Below, piece after piece: positions 12,249-24,400 of a DNA stretch of 64,000 bases. The notes under the pieces are model-generated. The model saw nothing but the letters and a program-made list of their open reading frames with translations. It had not been told where the DNA came from and did no database searches. This DNA is from Parastagonospora avenae f. sp. tritici 18332-5 (Eukaryota > Ascomycota > Dothideomycetes > Pleosporales > Phaeosphaeriaceae), in NCBI GenBank assembly GCA_022559985.1, contig JAFJTR010000041.1, forward strand, positions 1 to 64,000, given 5' to 3'. The position numbers and the translations under genes are program-made. Each line of letters starts with the position of its first letter. Positions within the stretch are counted from its first letter, which is position 1.

Positions 12249-13191
12249 ATGTTTACGTTTCAAAATATGACCTCTAAGCGTCGTAGAGAGGACGACTCCG
12301 ACTCTGAGGATGGAGGTGGGTATGGTTACGGCGGGCAGCAGGCCAAAGTGCGTATCCGCTGAGAACTGTCTATGTTGCGAAATCTAACAACCTGCCCAGA
12401 AATCGCGGACTTGGTTCAGTGACCCGGTCTCCCAAAGCCATACGCAGAACCCATCACAGCAGGGCCTGCCACTCAGGCCAACACTGACGCCGCCGCACAT
12501 GGCCTCAGACATTGGTACAATGCTGCCCCCACGACGAGACTATGGAGCAAGAGACTCTCCAGATTCCGCATATGGCGAAGCTGTGCATTCTTCGCTGTCA
12601 ACCGACCTCGATATGGACATGGATGACGACGACTTTGACGTCAGGAGCCAGCCTCAATCACCATATGGCAGTAGTGTCTTTATGCGACCAGCCATGTTGA
12701 ATGCGTCATTGTTTGGTGCAGATCCAGTCAATCCCTCCAACGGTCGAATACCTACACCCATACATCCCACCTTTAAGCGGGGAGGCATGAATGGATTAGG
12801 CCTCCCGACGAGCGGTTCTGCTGGTGGTCTTAATACAGGCCTGGTCGTACCAGCATTGCAAGCGCCCACGTCACGGAAGAACAGCAGGCATGAGATGGAA
12901 GAGGATCGGAGTAGGCGTATGCCCTCTCCTATATCAGAAGATGAAGATATTCCCGATACACCTACCGAGTTAACGCAGTCACAATTGTCGCGGCTTAGTT
13001 TCTCGCAGGCGAACTCGACAGACGAAATGGATATGGAAATGGCTCCTACTTCACTACAACCACCACCAACGCCGCGAGGCAGGAAACGGAGCGGTGCCTT
13101 GACCGGCATGGGACGTTTTAGCATGGGCTATCGAGAAGATTGCGAGAAGTGTCGTCAACGGGTGCCTGGGCACTATTCGCATTTCTTGTGA
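12249..13191 (+). CDS. Conserved fungal protein of unknown function with C-terminal CxxC
   Basis: Exons 12249-12347 and 12400-13191 give 296 residues. The intron has a GTGCGT donor and a CCCAG acceptor in phase 0. An alternative Met lies six codons downstream. The N-terminus is K/R/D/E/G-rich. The middle is S/P-rich with acidic D-M-D-D-D-D stretches and many S/T-P sites, so it is probably disordered and phosphorylated. The last 25 residues are different: F-S-M-G-Y-R-E-D-C-E-K-C-R-Q-R-V-P-G-H-Y-S-H-F-L style, with a CxxC and two His that could bind zinc. That short conserved-looking tail is probably the functional motif. No family is recognised. Confidence 0.75.
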
Positions 13192-14752
13192 TCGCTGGCC
13201 ACAACTACTAGAGGCATGAGGCGTTTTATTTTGGACGAAGAGTATGAAGAATTGTGACACGTACGATAGCAGGAACGACAGTCACTGGCATTTCATTCAT
13301 CTTCACGAGCATCGGCGTACACAAGCATGAGCATGGCATATGAGCGACATCGGCACGGCGTTTGCATTCTCACAAATTTCCTTGCACTCAGTCGGGCATC
13401 GAGAGGTATTCTGCATCATAGCATACGCATCAATCAAACATCATCACTACTACATAAAACTCCGCCATCGTGTCAATTACACATGTCACTCACCCGCAAA
13501 CCCTTCAATGACATCCACAATCTCTTCAATGACATTCTCACCCTCTCAATCTGCATGCACCCAATCCCACACCTTCCACAACATTCCCCCATCCGTCTCG
13601 TCTCCGATACCCCCACCCACTTGCCCCAACCTTCTGAAACACGTCAGGCCCGAATGGCAAAACGGATCGCCACCCAGCCGGTATCTGCATCCCCAACCTG
13701 AGGCGAAGCCTCATCTGAAACGCGCGCGCTTCGACGGCACGCTTGCCCCGATCGTTCTGCCGGACCCGCTTTTGCTCAAACGGCAGGGCTGAGGTTTATT
13801 TTGAGATGGATGTCTGGACTTACACAAGGTGTGGTTTTTGTGGAGGTGCGATTTGGAATTGTAGTTGGGTTTGTGAAATGTAAGGTTTCTGGGTGGGGGA
13901 ATTTGAAATTGGATGTTTCGAGGTGGTAAGGGGAGGAGAGCAGAGGTATCTGTCATGGTGCTGCGTTTGATGTAGTAAATATCATTTACTGGTTCATCGT
14001 TAGTAACAAGGTCTGTTGCGCAGCTGTATGCTTCTTGATTATTCTGGGTATGTTCGAGAAGGGCAGTACTACAGGCGATGGAGGACGATATGAGTAGCGC
14101 AAAGATTGCAGCGGTCTGTACCTCCCTGATCTCTGGTTAGCAGTAGAGATTCTCGATGCGATACTCGTAGGTGACATGCACATCTCGAGAATGTGGCAGC
14201 TAGCAGTCTAGGCTTCGCCGGGCGCTTGTATGACATATAGAGTGACAATCACACACTCGTTCAGAAGCTAGAGCGGCTTTCTAGTCATCAAATGAATTGC
14301 ACCTGATCTTCGTCTTCTTAATCCTAGAGTTGTTCCCTGAGACAATGTCAAACAAAGTATTTGAACCAGCCGTCATGATACGCATACTCGAGGCTCTTAT
14401 TAGCAGCACACAAGGCGCATGGAATTTTCTTTAGAGAGCTCGCCTTGTTATGGACATCGAAAGCATTATGCTGAGTTTGTCGACTACTATGGTAATAGAG
14501 TAATCTCATTACCGCACCCAGTCCTAGCAACCGGCGTCCTGTCCTTATGGACTCCAGGTTAAGTTTTTAAATCAATTTTTTATTTGCTGGTTTGAGATCA
14601 TTCAAATAATGTTGCGCAGATGCAATAGTAAAGATCCAAGCGCGCTCACCACCCAACACTGAAAAAATCTTCGCACACGCCCTCTCCAGCACCACAAAAC
14701 CTTCACCAAATACGACAGGATGGTCAAAAAGAGCCGTGAAAGAGCAAAAAAG
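13192..14752. other. Intergenic region with overlapping open frames
   Basis: No firm gene. On the minus strand from ATG 13956 an 81-residue frame runs to TGA at 13711. A good donor (GTAAGTCC) lies inside it, and splicing there opens a second frame rich in R, G, W and F down to about 13540. A third frame ends in a D-W-V-H-A-D-type segment. All three minus frames and one plus frame (13340-13792) are open at 13550-13740, so coding cannot be decided. Treat it as a candidate small gene. 13960-14750 holds nothing I can name. Confidence 0.3.
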
Positions 14753-14867
14753 TGGACGGGCAGGTGATCGAAACCTGGACCTTCCGCAAATCATCCAAAG
14801 GGTTCGTTGCCTTCCGGCGCAGTCTCCATGATGCAAAGCGGACGCTCTACCACTGAGCCACACGCCC
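14753..14867 (-). tRNA. tRNA-Ala(UGC): tRNA-Ala (anticodon UGC) with 43-nt intron
   Basis: Exon halves are 14867-14832 and 14788-14753, 36 nt each. The intron, 14831-14789, sits one base 3' of the anticodon as in eukaryotic nuclear tRNAs. The acceptor stem GGGCGTG pairs with CCCGTCC and includes G3:U70, the alanine identity pair. It also has one mismatch (U6:C67). The D-arm GCTC-AGTGGTA-GAGC, anticodon stem TCCGC/GCGGA with loop TTTGCAT, and T-arm CAGGT-TTCGATC-ACCTG are complete. A and B box promoters are internal. A run of A on the plus strand just past 14753 (T run in the RNA sense) may terminate Pol III. Confidence 0.92.
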
Positions 14868-15430
14868 AAGTAATTCTCACACTGAGATGCCAAAGGGAGA
14901 AATTAGCTATTATCTATATTTCGCAGGCGTGGGTTGAAGCTGTCCAGAAACACAATGAGGGTCATAAAAAGTCTGCAAGAATGCGGGGTGGCTAGGCAGT
15001 ATTGGTGCAAAGAACAGCCGGCGCATTTGCCGGTTGGACCAACGCCCCCAGACTCAACAATCTTCTACACTAGTTTATTCGTTTCGACTTCACCCCGACC
15101 TACGCAACGTATGCTTCAAAGAGTCAATTTCCTTAAAGCAGTTTTAGTTTGTTGTAAATATCAGGTTGCCTTAATTTGCACAGGCATTCATGATAGTACT
15201 TACTCTACAGCAATGCAGTTCATAAGGTCGCCATCAAATCTCCACTATATTTACCAAGAGAGGGTATATCATTCCACAGCCAGCCTGTGATCCTTTGAAA
15301 AGCAGAGCCATCCAAACACCAAAAACGACCGCTTCCAAAGCAAATATGAGTGTACCACACCACGCTTACTTTTTCTCGCCCAACAGACATACAGAAATAA
15401 GCCGACATCTCGCATCATACCTCCAGTCGT
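14868..15430. other. Intergenic, no gene seen
   Basis: This 563-bp stretch lies between the tRNA and the 3' end of the lectin gene. It is relatively A/T-rich with no supported ORF. Confidence 0.5.
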
Positions 15431-17374
15431 CTAATTGTCAGGAATCATCAAACTCCCTCTCGTCCACTCTCCACCCGCAATCGGTCTCGTAAACGCAGTG
15501 ATATCGTCCCCAGCCGTCTGATAAAACACATACAAGCTATCCCACTTGGTAGTATTCCCCTCCTTCTCCGCATACGCCGTGACCGTAAGATGCGTCCCAC
15601 CCAGTCCCAGAGCGGGGCCCGCCGGATCCGTAATCGCAAATGTCTTGTCCTCCAAGAACGTCGTGTTCTCGCCCGCATACGTGACATTATACCCCTTGAT
15701 ACTGCGATCCGCCATCTGCGCGTAAAAGTACGTTGTGAAGCCGAGCGAGGTGAGGGGATGCACGCCGCGGATGGCTGCGCGGCTGGCGTTTTGCCAGGAG
15801 TTGATGGGGTGGGTTTGGGTTGATGGGAGCGTGGCGTTGCCGTCTTTCCACCAGAATTCTACATCGTTGTTCTGGTTGGCCATCATGGCGTAGGTTGTGC
15901 TGCCTTCGCCCCAGCTGTAGCAGCCGACGCCGGCGTGGGCGTTGAAGTCGGACCAGCGCTGCACGGGTACCCATGCGTCTGAGCCGTTGTACCAGGCGTA
16001 TTGTTGGAAGGTCGTCTCGTCGACGGCAAACCAGATATTTATGCCGAGATCCTTGTCGAAGGGCTTGTCGTTGGTCTGGCCTGATGCAGTTGGCATTTTG
16101 GTGTAGTCAGAGTCGCCGTAATAGTTGCCCTTCCAGCATGCCTGCAGACCGGAGCTAGGTGAGTCCATGGCCTTCAGGTTGAGATTGCTCAGTGGCCCGG
16201 GTTGCCAAATCTCCGAGATGTTTGACTTCGTCACTTGCCTGACTGTGTTGTTTTGGTCGATGTAGAAGATGTGGAACTGTGCGCCGTCAGTGAGATGATA
16301 CTCAAGACCACATAGAGCTGGCTTACATATTGCGTGCTGTTCAGATTCACAGCTACAGCAGAGATTGGAGACGCGTTTTTTGCGTCAGTTGCCACTGTCT
16401 CCGACTTTGAGCCGCCGATCCACTGCCTATCCGTTGTATATTGCATATACCTGATATCACCAGTATGGTGCTGGAAGTACAGCGTAAAGATCCGCCGCTG
16501 CCCTACATTCCACGACTCTCCAGCAAGAGCCATCCCAGTGCCGTTGTAAACGCCCTTCTTGGAGAAGTAATTCGCATTCAAAGATCCGCCGATGCAATAC
16601 TCTGGCTTTTGTCGACAGAAAGCATCTGCATGTTTCGAATTCCTAAATTTTGTGAGCAAACACAACAGAAACGGCAAGAATTAGTGGATGCATACGAGTC
16701 CGTGTTCTTCTTCAAGCCCAGGCCCAATCCGAGCCCAAGTCCCAGGGCAAGGGCGAGAAACCAAAGAAGTCCACACCCTAAGAGTATGTAGAAACTCCGC
16801 TTCTTCATACCACATTTCCTGTCATCTTTTGTTGGCACGGGCGGAAGAACGACGGTGGGAAGGTCATCTGAATCAACATGTTCCTTAAATGTATATGGGC
16901 GCATCTGAGGTGATGTGAGGGTGGTGCCTCCGTTTGACGATGGCGAGAATGGCCGGCCTCCATGAGGATAGTGGAACAGTTGTCCCGGTACCACCTGTGG
17001 TCCGGAGTAATCAGGAGTCTGTGCTGGAACGACTTCACTCGTCGCATATGTGGGTGCTTCTTTTTCAGTCGAGTATCTAGCAAGAATTTAGTTAATCACA
17101 TACATCCAGCACTGATGAGGCGCTCTTACCCTTCGTCATAAATAGCATGAGGCACTTCATCGTGATTCGGATAGACATACTCTTCCCGATACTCCTGCAG
17201 CGGCGGCGAGACCTGCGGTGGTGAATGTGTGTGAGCCGAGTACGTTGTCTGCGGCGAGACCTGTGCCGAATAGATTTGATCGTGTTCCCGAAACCTTGGA
17301 GGAGGACTCCATTGCCTATTCGCATAGCTCCCAGGGCTGCTCAAGTTGTCACGGTATTCATCGCGAGGATCCAT
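15431..17374 (-). CDS. Membrane-anchored fungal fucose-specific-lectin-like protein
   Basis: Four exons, 17374-17130, 17076-16696, 16642-16327 and 16276-15431, give 595 residues. Residues 1-170 are P/S/Y-rich and cytoplasmic-looking. About 176-202 is a single transmembrane helix ending in a (GL)n run. About 215-595 consists of repeated W/Y-rich blades such as R-Y-M-Q-Y-T-T-D-R-Q-W-I-G-G and V-E-F-W-W-K-D-G, like the six-bladed propeller of fungal fucose-specific lectins (AAL/FleA type). It has several N-x-S/T sites. The topology predicts a type II protein with the lectin outside. Soluble family members bind fucosylated glycans. Here a cell-surface or secretory-pathway role is inferred. Start MDPRDEYRD is chosen. 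The frame is open upstream to 17692 without coding character. Confidence 0.82.
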
Positions 17375-19579
17375 CTTGGCCAGCAAAACAGGAGCAAATG
17401 CCAGACCTGGGGTGGGCCAGACTATTAACGAGCCTGGCCTGGTCCTGGTCATATGCCTGATGCGGCTGGGAGAACGGGCGGCCAGCCCATGGGTGCACAG
17501 TTGCAGGCAAGCTGAGAAAGACACCGCATCCGCCAACCCGCGTGTGGATCTGCAGACGTACAGCGAGGTGTTCCCTTGCTGGCTCGTAGACAAAGAGCTA
17601 ATATGTGAGCACCCGATGAGTGCCCAATCGGGGCCTACTTGCTGCAGTAAGCAGGCCCGATTGCGTATAGCGTTTGGACGATGCCCCAACATGATTCGCG
17701 CTCGTCGAGGCCGTAGTCCGCTCTTGTGTAAGTCGGTGCGGGTACGCGATGCAGGATAATCAATAGCATTGCGAATCCGGGGTTGATCCTCCAGGCTCCC
17801 AGGTTGTCAGCAGTGCTAAGCCTACAATAGGCTTTACCTGGCGCACAGGCATTTCCAGCGAGCTGGAAAAGCTGGCCCACAAATAATTGACTCTGATGAA
17901 GAGAACTTTGACAGTGAATGTGTCTGACCAGCTGAGCAAGAATCGCTGGTTCGGGTCAAAAGCTCAGCCCTGCATTAGGGCTGAGGGCTGAGATGAGACG
18001 AAGCTTATGATTCGTCCAACAGAATCCTGCATGCACTTCCTTCGTCAGACAAAGGAGGGGTCGATCACACATCAGCACTTGAAGATGATCAATCAACGGC
18101 GAAAGCGAAGAAGACGCAGTCTGATTCCATGGCGTGATCTTCACATCAGCTTGCATGGTAAATTTCTGCGTACAACAGACGAATCTTCTAAGGTTTTCCG
18201 CACCCAGGAATGCCATGCACGTTTCGTTGATTTTGCTGCACTACCATGACAGGACCCAGGTGATGATCTGGTGACTGCTGATGAGGTGGCTGTCAAGGGT
18301 GTTCCAGGACCGGTCATATAGTGGAGCAATTCGGCTGTGATGAGAAGGAGGACCCTGGTAGTTTCCGCAACGTTCCCTGCAGCTTCCAACGCCCAATGCG
18401 TTTGCAACCCTCTTTGCCGCTCAGATAAAGAATCGAGTGTTTGACAGCGTGGAACGGTGTAGCTTCCTGTGTAGACCCTGTCCTTTTTGACGACTCCATT
18501 CATCAGCAAGCCATGGGTTTCCGAAACTCTTCCAAACTCACAACTCAGATGCCCCACAGCGGCCAATACCCGTGCGAACGATTCCACAGCGTTGTGCCGG
18601 GTCAAGGTTAGTCATGTTGGAAATGGTGATCCGCCCTCTCCACCTGCCCCGGCATCCCCGCTCGATTCATCTGCAGCAGGGACAAAGCATGGGGAAGACA
18701 AGCAGGCTCGCAGTAAAGGCGTCCCGAGTTTGAGACATTGCTGAAGGACAATGAACTACATTCTATATTTGTCGAGCACGGCATGTCGTATCCAACCTTC
18801 TGGACTGCGTCAGAGCGTGCAACATGCAACGCCGAAACATGTACAACCTTCTATATTGTATAAGCGTGCGACGTCCACATATGTCGAGACCGGCCATATG
18901 TTCATGAGTGCGTGAAGCTACCGCCCTTACGACTCTCGTAAGCCTCTACCGTATGCTCGCCATTGCCAACCACGCCATTCTCTTCCATGGGCTCAATCAT
19001 CCCTCCAGGCCCCTCTGCCCTCGAAGCCTGCTATAATCGATCCCGTACTTCACCGTCCCAAATCCTCCCGAAGGACCGTCTTCGCCGAAACCCATGCGCA
19101 ACAAAACAACGTCAACGCCTCATCTCCTCTGCCCAACTGTTCCACCACGAACCCAAACATCCACACCGCTTCGAGCCGCTTCTCATGACATGATCTGTAC
19201 TTCTTAACGCCCCTTTCAGTCGCCAGCCACAAGCTGGGAGTGTTGGTGACCAGAATGTATGATTTGTCACGTCGGATTGTTTTGTATTTGGTGATGGTCT
19301 TGTAAACTTGTATGAATGGTTCATTCACGTCTCTTCTATCATTGCACCACCGATCGTCTTGGGCTTCCTTCCCGGCTCTTCTTAATCACGCCCCTGCATG
19401 CGGACAGTGGAAGTGTCTCCCCCATCACGGCTAAGAGCCGCATGACATACTGTTGAGGACATGACATGCGCGGCGTCTTCCTATGCTGTTGCAGGCCCAT
19501 GGAGACATCATAATCCTCGTGGTATCGGCTTGCAGTAGGATTATAGCGGCTTTGCCAGCTACTTTCTGTGCCATATGGC
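17375..19579. other. 2.2-kb gene-poor stretch with a hairpin and a possible coding remnant
   Basis: No firm gene. It holds a perfect 9-bp inverted repeat at 17963-17985 (listed separately). A minus-strand frame 19328-19050 and a second frame ending at 18902 could be joined by a 49-bp GT..CAG intron. The result would be about 120 residues ending in a G/E-rich tail. I cannot support it further. A 154-residue minus ORF at 18141-18605 is also unsupported. Confidence 0.35.
17963..17985. repeat. Perfect 9-bp inverted repeat (hairpin)
   Basis: CTCAGCCCT and AGGGCTGAG are separated by GCATT. A further direct GGGCTGAG follows at once. The perfect stem with a 5-base loop could be a terminator-like or protein-binding structure. 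It lies in a region without a gene. Confidence 0.7.
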
Positions 19580-20638
19580 TCAATCATTGGAGAATACAAT
19601 GAAGTTGGACTCGCTGTCGTCGTCGTCTTCGAAGCAGATGTAGCCTCCTTCGTTCGAGTCCTCTTCTTCGTCTGAGTCGATGTCCTCCCAGTCGCTGTCC
19701 CCATCATCGAACTCCAAGTCGTCAAATATATCATCCGAGTGCACCAACTCTTCCGGTGCCCGAACGTTGTCGTTGAGATCCGAGGGTACCTCTGGCCCGC
19801 CAAGCACGAAGACTCTTACACCTGAATAGTCTTCCGAGTCCTCAGATACGTCATCGTCATCGTCATCCTCGCCAACCAGCATCGTGTACTTTCCAGGCTC
19901 GTAGCGAGGTGATTTTCGTAGAAAGTAATCGGTCGGTCGGCCTGGGAGGAAGTTTGTGTCGTCGGCAAACGTGAGGGCCTTCTTCTTCGCACCGCGTTGC
20001 TGTGTGTTCTGGCACTCAGTCGTCTCAAACCAGTACAGCTCCAGCGCTTTATCAGCGGTGTAGACATCTTTGTCCATAGAATCCGAATGCGATTCTGCCC
20101 AATCAGCCTCCTTGCCAGATAAGTCCTCGAGCTCCTCCACCATACGTAGTGTCGCAAGTTTGCCTTGCGACCACGCGAGGTAGAGATTCTCCTGTTGTTC
20201 TGAGGGAGTACCAGTGCGCGGTAGTGGTCGCCCGTTTGCGCCGTGAAGTGAGCGCGTGAGGACCTTCATGTAGTTGATGTGCATGTCGATCATGCAGACA
20301 GGACATCGTGTACGCGGCTGTCCAGTTTCCACGGGAAGAATCGTGTGTTGGCACAACGAGGCGGTAGTAGGCTCAGAGGGTGATGGTGAGGCGTTGATAT
20401 GTTCGTAGATGTCATCGAAAACGTCAGAGAAGTAGCCCGAATCTTGTTTCTTCAGCCACTGCTGAAACTCCTCATATTCGATCGCGCTCGGTATCGCGCC
20501 ACATTCTGTCGGTCGAAGGGTGGTGTGGAGGCTTTGCCATCGACGGTATAGCTTCAGCTCACGGGGCGAGAGTATGAGACTTGCTGGCAAGTTGTAGCGC
20601 GCACGTGCTGTTGGTTTCGAGTGTGAGCTCATGGTCAC
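19580..20638 (-). CDS. Acidic-tailed unknown protein, diverged relative of 28965-30389
   Basis: A single exon of 352 residues. An alternative start is Met3. About 20-75 matches the second gene in pattern (L-Y-R-R-W..IPSAIEYEEFQQWL). A C-Q-H..C-P-V-C-M segment near 95-120 could bind zinc. About 225 has K-K-K-A-L-T-F, again shared. The last 110 residues are extremely D/E-rich, including long D runs. There is no signal peptide or membrane segment. Acidic tails of this kind occur in histone- or nucleic-acid-linked proteins, but no function is assigned. It lies about 860 bp downstream of the Slh1 gene and transcribes the same way. Confidence 0.8.
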   Translation of the reverse strand: MTMSSHSKPTARARYNLPASLILSPRELKLYRRWQSLHTTLRPTECGAIPSAIEYEEFQQWLKKQDSGYFSDVFDDIYEHINASPSPSEPTTASLCQHTILPVETGQPRTRCPVCMIDMHINYMKVLTRSLHGANGRPLPRTGTPSEQQENLYLAWSQGKLATLRMVEELEDLSGKEADWAESHSDSMDKDVYTADKALELYWFETTECQNTQQRGAKKKALTFADDTNFLPGRPTDYFLRKSPRYEPGKYTMLVGEDDDDDDVSEDSEDYSGVRVFVLGGPEVPSDLNDNVRAPEELVHSDDIFDDLEFDDGDSDWEDIDSDEEEDSNEGGYICFEDDDDSESNFIVFSND

Positions 20639-21496
20639 GGAAGAAATGCGGGTATGGATTGCGCAGTGATACGCTCGGTCGATGGTTGAGCAAGTCTTGG
20701 GGTGGGTAGGTGATTCTTCAACGTTGAAGGGGGGTGTTCGGTGTGTTTCCGACAGGCGCGTGGGTAAGGATCAGCTGAGTGTTCACAATGCGTGCGCGCT
20801 GTCGGTGGTCGCGGAACTTCACGTCTAAGAGTACCGACGCGCTATTATCCTAGCAGAGTTTTGTTTTTGTTTTGTGTGAATATATCCAGTAAGGATATCT
20901 CCCTCGTAGCTGACGCGCTCAAAGCTGGTGACGCGCGCTGACAATGTCGCCCAGCTTCTCGACGTTTGGAGATCCAGAGTACCAGAAAAAGGCCATGTTT
21001 CTCTTGAGAATAGTGTCCATTCCTGATATTGCAGATGTCGATGGTTCCTTTACACAGTGTACGCGTGGGCTGCGTGCACTCGTACTGGCGGCGAAAGCGG
21101 AGGTGGGGAAGTGGAGTGACTGTTCGCGGGGCAGGTCGTGCTGGTAGGAATGAGTCGCGTGCGCAAGTTTACTACCGGCTCGCTTGCGGTCTCTGACACG
21201 TCTCTTGGTGAGACAGTGACTGTGGTTTCGCGAAGTGGTGATTTGTGAGAGGAGAGGGAAAGGGGAGCGCTAGGTGTTCGCAGTTCGGCACGTTGGGTAT
21301 GCGTCATTGCTTTCATTGATGCCTGACTCGTTTGGGTAAGCGATTGTGGCGCACATGTGGCGGTGCTTTGTCCTTCGGTCAGCGATCTTGCACACCCCAC
21401 AGAAGAACAATCTTCAAGCTTTCAAGTGATTTAGTACAATAACGACAAGTATAGTCGAAATACGTTAATATATGTTTAGACCTCTCAGACCAGTTG
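20639..21496. other. Intergenic, no gene seen
   Basis: This 858-bp stretch is upstream of the acidic protein gene and downstream of SLH1. Short ORFs only. It probably holds a promoter and a 3' UTR. Confidence 0.5.
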
Positions 21497-24400
21497 CTAA
21501 GCTATTGGCTCATCCCAAACTCCATCTCCTCTATCCTTCTTCTTTCCACCGTCCTCCACCCTCGGCGCTTCTGGCACCTCAATACCCTCAATGCCCCACT
21601 TCATGCCAATATAAGAATCGCTGTGAACAGTAACATCAACCTTCTTGCCCTGTGCTTCGGGCGGAAACGTGATCTTGGTCGTGGCTTGGAGTCGCGAGCT
21701 AGCAGCTCCAGTGGTTGCATTACGGCCACCTCGTCCACGTCCTCCGCCACTGCGATTGGGGTCGCTCCAACTAACTCGTTTCAAGGCGATGATCTCATCC
21801 GTGCTTGAGTATGAGAGAATGACGAAGAAGCCCTCAGTCTGTGGCTTGGGGTAGCGCGGCGCAAAAATGCGGATGCCATTTTGCTGCATTCTGGCTGGGT
21901 TTTGGCGAGTGAGGTTCAAAGACAGAGAAATTGCATTGACCGCACCGAGATCGAGTTTCAGGATCGGAACACGAGAAACAGGCTCGATGAAGCGCTTGAC
22001 TGCCGAAGGCGTGACACCCGCCAATCTGGCTGCTTTTTCTAAATGTGCCAGTGATGAGGTGGTGGCTTCTACGAGCGTCTTGGGACTGGCCTTAGGGTGC
22101 TCGAGGCGTTTCTTTTCCTGATCAACTTCCACGCCGGGGAAAATGGACAGTGGTCCATCTGTTGGCCAGCGTGCAGACTTGATGGCCTGCAGCAGGTTGA
22201 TCATCCTCACGCACGACAATAGATAACCCAGCTCGGTGAGCACATCGATTGAAGCTTGAACGATGCGGATACTCTGATCTAACACGCTGTTCAGATCTCC
22301 GACGTAATCAGAAATAGGTAGATCGATGCGCGAAAAGTGCGCCTGTAGAAGCAGGAAAGACTTGACATGAGGATCCCACATTGGCAGACCAAAGTCATCG
22401 GCTGGAACCGGGAGCGCCTTTGATAGCTCGGCGTTGATGAGGTCTTCATTATGGCGAACGGGAAGCTCATCGTACTCTGTTGCGTGCGAAATCCAGGAGA
22501 GAACGTTGGCAAAGGTCGCGTCGCGCTTGACGTTCTTGACGAGGTAACGGATAGTTTTGTGGCTGAGGTAGTAGTAGCTCATGATTTTGCCCAGGGGCGT
22601 TGGGTCTACCTCGCCGGTCGGCTCAACAATCGCGCATGAAGACTCGTCCAACTCCTTTAGAGATGTCTCCACTAGTTGAACCATGTAGTCGTTTGCCATT
22701 GTCTGGGCAGCAATGGTGTTGTGCTCTTCTGCGGAAATCTCTAGTCCATAAAAGGATGGGTTCTTGTGCAGGCGACGGAAGAAGAATGTCCATGTGAGAT
22801 AGTCGAGCGCGTCCTGCTTGGTTGCCACGGTCCCAGCTGAGATCTCGGCACCCAAATGGTTGTCAAGGACATTGTGCAGCGACGATTCGACGGGGAAGCC
22901 AGTGTGCAGAAAGTGTTTATAGAACTCTTTCTTTGCATCTTGCGTGAAGATACGTGCAATGCCCGACGTGTCGAATTGCGGACGACCGGCACGACCCAGC
23001 ATCTGCAGCACGTCCGTCAAGTCCATGTCTTTGTACCCTTCTATCTTCGCATCGAAGAATTGCGTACCCTTCACGACGACAAGATGGGCTGGCAAGTTGA
23101 CACCCCACGCAAGCGTACTGGTCGCCACCAAGATTTGGATTTTGTTATTCGCAAAAAGTTCTTCTGACAGAGATCGATCTGTTTCGACTAGACCAGCGTG
23201 ATGGAGACCAATACCAAAGCTCAAGGCTTGGCGCAGATTGTCGTCTTTCACTCGCTCAAGATTGACTGCAAGATCGTCTTCCGACATGTGCAGGAAGCGC
23301 CTTGGGTTGTCCTCCATGCCACAGTATGTAATTAGGTCATTGGCAGTAAGACGAGTCTGCCGCCTTGAAGCTACGAAGACAATGACAGGCTTGTCTGGAG
23401 AGTGTTGCTTGATAGCAAGAAACGTCGGGCGGTTCATCGACTGCATGAGCGGACAAAACCCGCGCTGCTCAGGGAATCCGTCGATGAAGATCTCTAGTGG
23501 TACAGGGCGAACCGAGTGGCGGAAGTTGAACAAGCCTTCCTTCACGCCGAGCCAGTTTCCCAGGTCAGAGGCATTGGCGCAGGCAGTGGACATACCGAGA
23601 AGACGAATGGAGCCACCTTCCTTCTGTGACGCGATGTAGTTCATTCGAGACACAATGATCTCAAGGATTGGACCACGATCACCACCAAGGAGATGAATTT
23701 CGTCAATGATGACAAGGCTTACCTGGCGGACATAGCCACGAGTCTGCCAGCTACGACTGATACCGTCCCACTTCTCAGGAGTTGTGATGATGATATCCGC
23801 ATCTCTTATGGTGCGTGTATCGGGAGTGTTGTCACCAGTCAATTCGACCAGCCGCAGTCCCATTGGACCAGCGAGTCGTTTGCCCCAGTCATGTACTCGC
23901 TCGCGGACGAGTGCTTTCATGGGTGCGATATAGACCACCTTCGAACCGGGTTTCTCGCGGAAGGCCCACCACATTGCAAGCTCGGCAGCTACGGTCTTTC
24001 CACTTCCAGTAGGAGATCCAAGCAGTACGTTGGCGGGTGTGTGGTATAGGCAATGGAAGATCTGCGACTGCATTGGGTTGAAATACTGAAAGCGCTGAGC
24101 ATAAACCTCTTCCAGCAAAGGGTTCTTAAGCGCCGAAATTGGTAGTGGCTGGAGGTCGAGAAGGTCAGTGTAGACACTCTCAGTGTCAGGTCGGATCAGA
24201 TGCTGGAAAGATATTGGGTGCACAGTTTCGGAGCCTAACCAGCGATCTGACACTGCGCGAACATATATCTGTGTGGGCAGCGGATCTGTGAGTGGGATGG
24301 TGAAATTCAGTTCGTGATCGTCATAGAGTTTCCTTCGTGATAGGATGAAGTACTCGTAATGATAAATCTCCGATGTTTCTGAATTTTCCACCCAGATCCA

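Noticed and set aside
18141..18605. 154-residue minus ORF with a helix-like middle
   Set aside because: Looked briefly like a regulator C-terminus, but no zinc cluster or further exons nearby.
18902..19328. Possible two-exon minus gene ending in a Gly/Glu-rich tail
   Set aside because: Needs a poor GTCCTT donor. The reading is balanced by an equally open plus frame. Not enough to call.
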